NCBI RefSeq assembly: GCF_019423705.1
Contig: NZ_JAHZAX010000002.1
Location: forward strand, 62,001-126,000
Length of the DNA stretch: 64,000 nt
Reading direction: 5' to 3'
Origin: Ruminococcus sp.
GTDB lineage: Bacteria > Bacillota > Clostridia > Oscillospirales > Ruminococcaceae
In this document: piece by piece, positions 58,237-64,000 of the stretch
Layout of the letters: every line of letters begins with the position of its first letter
How positions within the stretch are numbered: position 1 is the stretch's first letter
Made by a program: the position numbers and the translations under genes
Notes under the pieces: model-generated
The model's input: the letters and a program-made list of their open reading frames with translations, nothing else
What the model was told of the DNA's origin: nothing
Databases searched by the model: none

Positions 58237-60451
58237 CGCCCTCCACAAGCTCCATAAGCATATTTTTCAGCGCCGTGTAACGTAGATTTCGGCGGTTGTT
58301 GTCGATCATAAAATCAACTCTGTTCTTTGAACCCACGATTATAAGCAGCTTTTTCGCCCTTGTCACGGCGGTATAAAGCAGATTTCGATAGTAAAGTTTA
58401 TCGAATCCGCCGAATACTGTCAGAATCACGACATCAAATTCAGAGCCTTGACTTTTATGTACTGTAACCGCATATGCAAGCTCGAGATTATCCAGCATTT
58501 GCTGATTATACACCGCAACTCTGTCCTCAAAGTCGATAGTTACAGTTTTGAGAATCTTATTCACGCCGATTATTATACCGATATCGCCGTTAAAAATGCC
58601 TGCGCCGCTTTCGGTCTTGTCATCGGCGAGTATCTTTTTCCATAATATCTCATAATCGTTTTTCGTCTGCATAACCTTGTCACCCTTGCGGAATGTGTAA
58701 ACAGGCGTTTTGACCTCTGACTTTCCTGCCGCTGGTGGATTAAGCTCCTGCTGCAAGCGTTTGTTGAGCTCAACAACTCCAGCAGGACCCTTTCTTGTTG
58801 GCGAAAGCACTTGGATATCCTCAACCGGCGAATAATTGTAAGCGTTTGGCAGACGTGTTTTGCACAGGTCAACCACAAGGTCTTGAAGTTCGGCGAATTT
58901 CAGCCGCTGGAAAAAGAAAAAGTCCTTGTCCTTGCTGGTGAGGTCGATATGCTCGCCGCTGACGATCTTGTGTGCATTCATTACGATCTCGGATTCCTGC
59001 GCTTGGCGGAAGATCTCTTTCAGCGTAACGACCGACATCACACCGCTGTCAATAATATCCTTGAGCACGTTTCCTGCACCAACTGAGGGCAGCTGGTCGC
59101 TGTCGCCCACGAGAACTAGCTTGCAGGTAACGCTTATTGCACGGAGGACGGCTTCAAACAAGCAAGAATCCACCATTGACATTTCGTCGATTATAAGTGC
59201 GTCGCAATCAAGCAGATTGTTTTCATTATGCACGAATGAAAGGGTATCGCCGCTGGAAAATTTGACTTCAAGCAGGCGGTGGATAGTCTTTGCGTCATAG
59301 CCAGTCAGATCAGAAAGTCGCTTTGCGGCTCTGCCAGTCGGTGCGCAGATCATAACGTTGAGTCCTTGCTGCTGATAAAGGGAGATAATGGCATTGAGCG
59401 TGGTGGTCTTACCTGTACCAGGGCCACCCGTCAGCACAAGAAAGCCTTTTGACAGCGCAAGATTTATAGCCTCACGCTGGATAGTTTCGTATTTTATGCC
59501 GTTATTTTCCTCTTCAAGGTCGATAACAGGTGAAAAATCTATCTTGTTATCGTACGAAATCTGCCGCATTATGGCAAGACGGCGTGCGATGTAATCCTCA
59601 GCCCTGTAATAATCCGCCAGCATAACGAACTGTCTGCCCTGCTTTTTGTAATAATAAAGGTTCTCTTCGTTGACCTCATCGTCGATGACATTTTGTATCA
59701 GCTTATCCTCAACACCAAGAAAACCGGCCGTCAATTTAAGCAGCATATCAAGCGGCAGACAGGTATGACCTGCGTCTGCATTTTGCCTTAAAACGCAGGA
59801 AATTCCAGCTTTTATGCGGTTTTCATTGTCAGCAGGGATATCACTTTTCGCCGCCATAGCGTCAGCCTTTGAGAATGAAAGGTCAATACCTGGGATACAC
59901 ATAACGTAAGGGTTCGCCTTTATCATCTCTTCGGCGCTGTTGCCCCAGCGTTTCCACGCCTTAATTCCGAAAGCCGTTTCTATCTCGTACTTGCCAAGAT
60001 ATGTCATAAGAGAACGTGAAGCAAAGGTCGTTTTGAACTCCTGAGACATTTTGTCGGCCTTTTTCTTTGTTATGCCCTCGATCTCAAGGAGCTTGTCGGG
60101 GTGGTTCTCAATGATATCAAGTGTATCCTCACCGAATTTTGAGACCATTCTTTTCGCAAGTATCGGTCCGATACCCGATATCGCACCCCCTGCAAGATAG
60201 CGCTGGATAGCGGCGGCAGAGGTAGGCAGCGAACGCTCAAACATATGGACTTTGAACTGCTCGCCGAACTTTTGATGAGACATAAACTCCCCTGTTACAA
60301 CAAGATCTTCGCCCTCTTCAACGTCGCCCATTTCGCCCACAACTGTCACAAGGTCGTTATCGCAATTGAGCATAAGGACGCAAAAGCCCGTGTCATCGCT
60401 TTTGAAAACTATGCTGTCTACCTCGCCTTTTAATGTCTCCAACTTTTCCAT
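58205..60451 (-). CDS. recD2: RecD2-type DNA helicase
   Basis: A 748-aa superfamily 1B helicase that unwinds DNA 5' to 3', not part of a RecBCD complex. The N-terminal OB-like and helix-hairpin-helix region (about residues 90-170) includes ISGIGPILAKRMVSKFGEDTLDII. The motor has Walker A LTGGPGTGKTTTLNAI, Walker B DALIIDEMSMVD, LVGDSDQLPSVG, and the late motifs AYAVTVHKSQGSEFD and LLYTAVTRAKKLLIIVG. The start at 60451 follows GGAG at a good distance; the frame opens at 60463. It is followed by comF. Confidence 0.95.
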   Translation of the reverse strand: MEKLETLKGEVDSIVFKSDDTGFCVLMLNCDNDLVTVVGEMGDVEEGEDLVVTGEFMSHQKFGEQFKVHMFERSLPTSAAAIQRYLAGGAISGIGPILAKRMVSKFGEDTLDIIENHPDKLLEIEGITKKKADKMSQEFKTTFASRSLMTYLGKYEIETAFGIKAWKRWGNSAEEMIKANPYVMCIPGIDLSFSKADAMAAKSDIPADNENRIKAGISCVLRQNADAGHTCLPLDMLLKLTAGFLGVEDKLIQNVIDDEVNEENLYYYKKQGRQFVMLADYYRAEDYIARRLAIMRQISYDNKIDFSPVIDLEEENNGIKYETIQREAINLALSKGFLVLTGGPGTGKTTTLNAIISLYQQQGLNVMICAPTGRAAKRLSDLTGYDAKTIHRLLEVKFSSGDTLSFVHNENNLLDCDALIIDEMSMVDSCLFEAVLRAISVTCKLVLVGDSDQLPSVGAGNVLKDIIDSGVMSVVTLKEIFRQAQESEIVMNAHKIVSGEHIDLTSKDKDFFFFQRLKFAELQDLVVDLCKTRLPNAYNYSPVEDIQVLSPTRKGPAGVVELNKRLQQELNPPAAGKSEVKTPVYTFRKGDKVMQTKNDYEILWKKILADDKTESGAGIFNGDIGIIIGVNKILKTVTIDFEDRVAVYNQQMLDNLELAYAVTVHKSQGSEFDVVILTVFGGFDKLYYRNLLYTAVTRAKKLLIIVGSKNRVDFMIDNNRRNLRYTALKNMLMELVEGDDIGQQSFDL

Positions 60452-60473
60452 TTCTATCTCCAAAATAATTAAT

Positions 60474-60827
60474 TTACAATTTTCCGTAGCATTTTAGCTC
60501 TCGGCGCTTGATAAAGTCCGCAAGTTCGGTAATATCAACGCTGTGAACAATGCTGTAATCCTGTTCGAGCCGTTTTGCGGTGAAATTTATTTCGCTTTTG
60601 TCGAGCTGGACTAATATGATATCACGTCCGTAATGCTCGGGCTGAAAAAATTCCTCCCAATAATAGCTTTTCACTATCCGCTCAAGGTCTGTCATTCCCG
60701 AAACGCAGGGTATCAGAATATAGCCCTGCCGTGGCTGTATCTTCTCGTTCATCTGTATACGCACGATGACCGCAATTATTATCACCAAAACGACAGACAG
60801 GATAAGTATTAAATTAAGCACGCTCAT
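60474..60827 (-). CDS. Membrane-anchored protein of unknown function
   Basis: A protein of about 117 aa with one N-terminal membrane helix (LNLILILSVVLVIIIAVIVRI). A short soluble domain with strand/helix alternation follows (GYILIPCVSGMTDLERIV, RDIILVQLDKSE, SIVHSVDITELADFI). No family recognised. The start is uncertain: GGAGG lies only 2 bases before the ATG at 60827 and 8 bases before a GTG at 60821, and the frame opens at 60848. It lies 22 bases upstream of recD2 and is likely cotranscribed with it. Confidence 0.65.
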   Translation of the reverse strand: MSVLNLILILSVVLVIIIAVIVRIQMNEKIQPRQGYILIPCVSGMTDLERIVKSYYWEEFFQPEHYGRDIILVQLDKSEINFTAKRLEQDYSIVHSVDITELADFIKRRELKCYGKL

Positions 60828-60920
60828 CACCTCCGAATAATTCTGCATTATTCTATGTGAGAAGCGATAAATTTGTTATTACTATTATATTTTACACTTT
60901 TTTATGAAAAAAATCAAGTA

Positions 60921-60949
60921 CAAAAAAGCTGCCCCATAAGGACAGCTTT
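60921..60949 (-). terminator. Terminator of the zinc-ribbon gene at 60956
   Basis: AAAGCTG and CAGCTTT arms with partly paired centre. On the minus strand it is followed by six T. Confidence 0.8.
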
Positions 60950-60955
60950 CACATC

Positions 60956-61747
60956 TTAATTTATCTTAATTGACTCAGCCCATTTTTTGAATTTGCTTTC
61001 ATATTTTGACTGATTATCCCTTTCGCAGAGAAAATCGAACACATAATATCCGCCGTTGCCCTCTTTGATAGCGCTCATACCATAGTAATTCTTGCCGCCG
61101 ACAGACTGCGTATAATAAACATAATTATCGTCAGAACGAACAATATTCATATTGGTATTTGTGGAATTTGCCATTATGAAGTCAAAAAGTTCCTTCGGCT
61201 TAACGCCTGCACCGTATCCGTAATATTCAAGGTCGGAATAGTCAAGCTTTACTGCGTTGATCGCCACCTCGTTGTTTTGGAACGAATCAAGAGCGAACAC
61301 AGACGTATTGCTGCTTTTCTTCATAGAATTTGGCGCAGTCATCGTGTATCCCGTGCCCGAGATAGTTTTTGTGGCGTAATTTCGAGTATAATATCTTGCG
61401 CCGAAAGCGATACAGAACACAATAATTGCCACAACTACAGACAATATAGCCTTTCCGCCCGACTTTTTCTGAACGTTAGTCGTCGTGGCATAAGGCGTAA
61501 AACTGTCGTTGAACTGCTGCTGACCAAAATTGTTATATGCGTTGTTTTGCGGCTGAGCACCCTGCTGATACTGCGGCTGCTGGTTAAAAGACTGAGTGTT
61601 GCGCTTGCCAAAGCCGTTGTTATTGTTAAGATTTGAAGTGTCGATAGAATCCATATAGCCGCTGGTCTCGCTTTTAAGCGCCGAACCGCAGTTTGCGCAG
61701 AAGGCTGCGCCCTCGTTATTGACACTTCCGCAAATTGGACATTTCAT
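60956..61747 (-). CDS. Zinc-ribbon membrane protein, paralogue A
   Basis: A 263-aa protein. Residues 1-22 are a zinc ribbon (CPICG...CANCG). A Gln/Asn-rich low-complexity linker (about 38-92) and a single membrane helix (about 99-118) follow. The external domain of about 145 residues ends FKKWAESIKIN. Such zinc-ribbon-plus-anchor proteins are common in gut clostridia, and their roles are unknown. It resembles its neighbour at 61841 in order of parts and in the terminal motif (F..WA.(S/T)I(K/R)I). It has its own promoter at 61784-61812. Confidence 0.75.
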   Translation of the reverse strand: MKCPICGSVNNEGAAFCANCGSALKSETSGYMDSIDTSNLNNNNGFGKRNTQSFNQQPQYQQGAQPQNNAYNNFGQQQFNDSFTPYATTTNVQKKSGGKAILSVVVAIIVFCIAFGARYYTRNYATKTISGTGYTMTAPNSMKKSSNTSVFALDSFQNNEVAINAVKLDYSDLEYYGYGAGVKPKELFDFIMANSTNTNMNIVRSDDNYVYYTQSVGGKNYYGMSAIKEGNGGYYVFDFLCERDNQSKYESKFKKWAESIKIN

Positions 61748-61783
61748 TATGATAACTCCCCCATATAATTAATTACAATATTT

Positions 61784-61812
61784 ATATTATCACAGAATTA
61801 TCACATTGTCAA
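61784..61812 (-). promoter_or_regulatory. Promoter of zinc-ribbon paralogue A
   Basis: On the minus strand TTGACA (61812-61807) and TAATAT (61789-61784) are 17 bp apart. Confidence 0.7.
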
Positions 61813-61840
61813 TAGTTTAACATATTAAATATATAAATTA

Positions 61841-62539
61841 TCAATAAATTCTGATAGTATTAGCCCAATTTTCAAATTTATGTTCATAATCAGGTCTGTC
61901 CAGCAAGCTGCTGCCAAACACAAAAACATAGAATTCATTGCCCGACTTCTTGCAGACAACGTAATTATAAACGTCCGCACCAGTCGATGAATTGTATGAG
62001 CATTTGAGCTTATTGCCTTGCAGACTTATCTGCTCATATGTATCGCCCAATGAGGAACTTAGCTGAGATTCACAAAGCTTGAGAAAAGTCTCCTCTGTTA
62101 TGCTGCTGACATCGGTGCTTTTGGAATAATCGAAAATAAGATACTGAAAATCCATATTGACGTTGCCATATTTGCCTCTTGATTTGACAGAAAGGCTCTG
62201 GGAATTGTCAAACTTGCTCTGACTGACGCCGACTGAGGTGTCCTCATAGAGCTTTTTCGGCAGCGTTACTGTAAAATTCTCAATGTTATACTGCTTTGTT
62301 CCACCGCTTTGAAACTGATATATCACGAAACCTGCAACAAAAGCTATCAGCGTCAATACAAAAGCGATGATGTGTCGGTTCTTTTGTATCACAGTTTCAT
62401 TTCTTGTGTTGGTCATATTCGGCGATACGAATTCCGTTTTCGGCGCATTGTTCACGCCCATTTCAATAAGCCGTGTGCCGCAATTTTGACAGACGTCTTT
62501 ATTCGGCTCGATATCGCAGCCGCAAACAGTACATTTCAT
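61841..62539 (-). CDS. Zinc-ribbon membrane protein, paralogue B
   Basis: A 232-aa protein with the same layout as the neighbour: zinc ribbon at residues 1-22 (CTVCG...CQNCG), short linker, membrane helix (about 57-76) and an external domain that ends FENWANTIRIY. The linker is short and not Gln-rich, so the two differ mainly there. A TTGACA-17-TAAAAT promoter on the minus strand overlaps the T run of the pnp terminator just upstream (about 62566-62600). The function is unknown. Confidence 0.75.
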   Translation of the reverse strand: MKCTVCGCDIEPNKDVCQNCGTRLIEMGVNNAPKTEFVSPNMTNTRNETVIQKNRHIIAFVLTLIAFVAGFVIYQFQSGGTKQYNIENFTVTLPKKLYEDTSVGVSQSKFDNSQSLSVKSRGKYGNVNMDFQYLIFDYSKSTDVSSITEETFLKLCESQLSSSLGDTYEQISLQGNKLKCSYNSSTGADVYNYVVCKKSGNEFYVFVFGSSLLDRPDYEHKFENWANTIRIY

Positions 62540-62601
62540 AATATGTCCCCCTATAATTTTACTGTTAACGATATTTTAACACACAATTATTATTTTGTCA
62601 A

Positions 62602-62634
62602 GAAAAAAGCGGACAGCCTAAACCGTCCGCTTTG
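62602..62634 (-). terminator. Terminator after pnp
   Basis: The 9-bp stem AAAGCGGAC / GTCCGCTTT is followed on the minus strand by six T. Confidence 0.85.
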
Positions 62635-62643
62635 GATATTCTA

Positions 62644-64000
62644 TTACTTAGCGTTCTTCTTAGCTTCGATGTCAGCAAGAGCGTCTTTTCTTGAAAGATT
62701 GATTCTGCCCTGTTCGTCGATCTCCATAACCTTAACGACGATCTCGTCGCCAACGGAAACAACGTCCTCGACCTTCTCAACTCTTGACTTGTCAAGCTTA
62801 GAAATGTGAACAAGTCCGTCCTTGCCCGGTGCGATCTCAACGAATGCGCCAAAGTTCATAATCTTTACGACCTTACCTCTGTAAATAGCGCCGACCTCAG
62901 GATCGTTGGCTATTGTGTTGATGATGTTGATAGCCTGCTCAGCCTTCTCCTTGTCGATACCTGAAACGAATACGCTTCCGTCCTCAGAAATGTCGATCTT
63001 AACATCGCACTCAGCGGAAATCTTCTGAATCACCTTTCCGCCTGAACCGATAACTTCTCTGATCTTATCAACAGGAACCTTAGTTGTGAGCATCTTAGGA
63101 GCCCACTTGCTTACCTCTGCACGAGGAGCCGGGATAGCCTTGAGCATAATCTCATTAAGGATATACATTCTTGCTTTTCTTGTCTTTTCAAATGCGCTTG
63201 CAATGATCTCAGGTGTAAGACCGTCGACCTTGATATCTACCTGAATAGCTGTGATACCGTTCTTTGTACCGCCAACCTTAAAGTCCATATCGCCGTAGAA
63301 GTCCTCAAGTCCCTGAATGTCTACCATTGTCATCCAGCTTCCGTCTTCCTTAGTGATAAGACCGCAGGAGATACCGGCAACAGGCTCCTTGATAGGAACG
63401 CCTGCGTCCATAAGAGCAAGTGTTGAACCGCAGATAGAACCCTGTGAAGTTGAACCGTTTGAAGAAAGAACTTCAGATACACATCTGATAGCATATGGGA
63501 ACTCTTCAACAGAAGGGATAACAGGAACGAGAGCTCTTTCAGCAAGTGCGCCGTGGCCGATCTCTCTTCTTCCCGGGCCTCTTGAAGGTCTTGTCTCACC
63601 AACAGAGTATGATGGGAAGTTGTACTGGTGCATATATCTCTTTGAAGTCTCTTCGTCAATGCCGTCAAGCTTCTGAGCGTCTGAAACAGGGCCGAGTGTT
63701 GTAATAGTCATAACCTGTGTTTGACCTCTTGTGAAGATACCAGAACCGTGAACTCTTGGAAGCACGCCAACTTCTGCTGCGAGAGGCCTGATCTCATCAA
63801 TGCCTCTGCCGTCAACACGCTTGCCTTCATAGAGCCAGTTTCTAACGATCTTCTTCTGAAGCTTGTAAAGAACTTCGTCAAGAACTGCTGTGTTCTCTTC
63901 GCATTGCTCGTCGAACTTCTCGTGAACAGCGTCGATGATCGGCTGAAGTCTTGCGTCTCTTACGTTCTTATCGTCTGTATCAAGAGCTACCTTTACCTGC
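62644..64000 (-). CDS. pnp: Polyribonucleotide nucleotidyltransferase, C-terminal part (cut by the window edge)
   Basis: The last 451 residues of PNPase, a phosphate-dependent 3'-5' exoribonuclease that trims mRNA. The visible part starts in the helical linker and continues into the second RNase PH core: RVDGRGIDEIRPL, FPSYSVGETRPSRGPGRREIGHGALAERAL (in two segments) and SICGSTLALMDAGVPI. A KH domain (VIGSGGKVIQKISAECDV) and an S1 domain (GKVVKIMNFGAFVEIAPGKDGLVHIS) close the protein. The full enzyme has about 700 aa, so the N-terminal core lies beyond position 64000. Confidence 0.97.
   Translation of the reverse strand, partial: QVKVALDTDDKNVRDARLQPIIDAVHEKFDEQCEENTAVLDEVLYKLQKKIVRNWLYEGKRVDGRGIDEIRPLAAEVGVLPRVHGSGIFTRGQTQVMTITTLGPVSDAQKLDGIDEETSKRYMHQYNFPSYSVGETRPSRGPGRREIGHGALAERALVPVIPSVEEFPYAIRCVSEVLSSNGSTSQGSICGSTLALMDAGVPIKEPVAGISCGLITKEDGSWMTMVDIQGLEDFYGDMDFKVGGTKNGITAIQVDIKVDGLTPEIIASAFEKTRKARMYILNEIMLKAIPAPRAEVSKWAPKMLTTKVPVDKIREVIGSGGKVIQKISAECDVKIDISEDGSVFVSGIDKEKAEQAINIINTIANDPEVGAIYRGKVVKIMNFGAFVEIAPGKDGLVHISKLDKSRVEKVEDVVSVGDEIVVKVMEIDEQGRINLSRKDALADIEAKKNAK

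Noticed and set aside
1..64000. CRISPR arrays, tRNA or rRNA genes, integrases, transposases
   Set aside because: I looked on both strands and saw no spaced identical repeats, no tRNA-like cloverleaf and no recombinase or transposase motifs.

Overview
The window reads as a chromosomal segment of an anaerobic, probably spore-forming Firmicute of the Ruminococcus/Oscillospiraceae type. Supporting signs are strong GGAGG ribosome sites, a tryptophan T-box leader, the cluster M50 protease-scpA-scpB-DUF2953-ytfJ(gerW)-dac-rluB, a PrsA-type lipoprotein foldase, DUF4317, an LtaS-type enzyme, biotin-dependent Na+-decarboxylase subunits and a polyamine operon. No tRNA, rRNA, CRISPR array, insertion sequence or prophage was seen. 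Most of the DNA is ordinary housekeeping sequence. The species assignment is inference.

Layout. 0-9 kb: end of a NAD operon (nadC), a DUF3592 membrane protein, uridine phosphorylase, a divergent glycerophosphodiesterase/pentapeptide pair, a PrsA-like foldase, a putative nuclease-like gene, a D,D-carboxypeptidase and an AI-2E family permease. 9-17 kb: a complete tryptophan operon, trpE-trpS-trpGD-trpC-trpF-trpB-trpA, behind a consensus promoter and a T-box with a UGG specifier. 17-27 kb: a solitary sugar-type solute-binding lipoprotein with an elaborate promoter, rnhA, nifS-iscU-mnmA, an AraC regulator, an operon of an anchored SGNH hydrolase, a PIN/NYN-like protein with tandem C-terminal repeats and a YfcE-like phosphodiesterase, and a DUF4317 gene.

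27-40 kb: a three-gene biotin carboxyltransferase operon whose composition matches the transcarboxylase subunits (12S-like, 1.3S-like, 5S-like), then the rluB...scpA...M50 operon, rpmB, an LtaS-type sulfatase and a Cof-type HAD phosphatase. 40-49 kb: a long polyamine operon (speD-speA-speE-speB-[broken ywqG]-carboxynorspermidine dehydrogenase-small genes-nspC) that carries both the AdoMet-dependent and the carboxyspermidine routes. 49.3-50.2 kb is a gene-free stretch with repeat-like remnants and several dyads.

50-64 kb: an ABC-F ATPase, a MecA-like adaptor, rpe, an HD nucleotidase, the beta and gamma subunits of a Na+-translocating decarboxylase (partners for the 27-30 kb operon), an MscS channel, two small helical proteins, comF, recD2, two zinc-ribbon membrane paralogues and the 3' part of pnp.

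The most interesting points are: the doubled spermidine pathway in one operon; the split decarboxylase/transcarboxylase system; the PIN-like repeat protein; a 15-bp perfect dyad and a cre-like box at the solute-binding-protein promoter; an in-frame TGA that breaks a YwqG homologue; and a terminator hairpin that also covers the ribosome site of the MecA-like gene. Nearly all sigma-A-type promoters read here have a spacer of exactly 17 bp. I found no clear-cut novel defence or mobile system.
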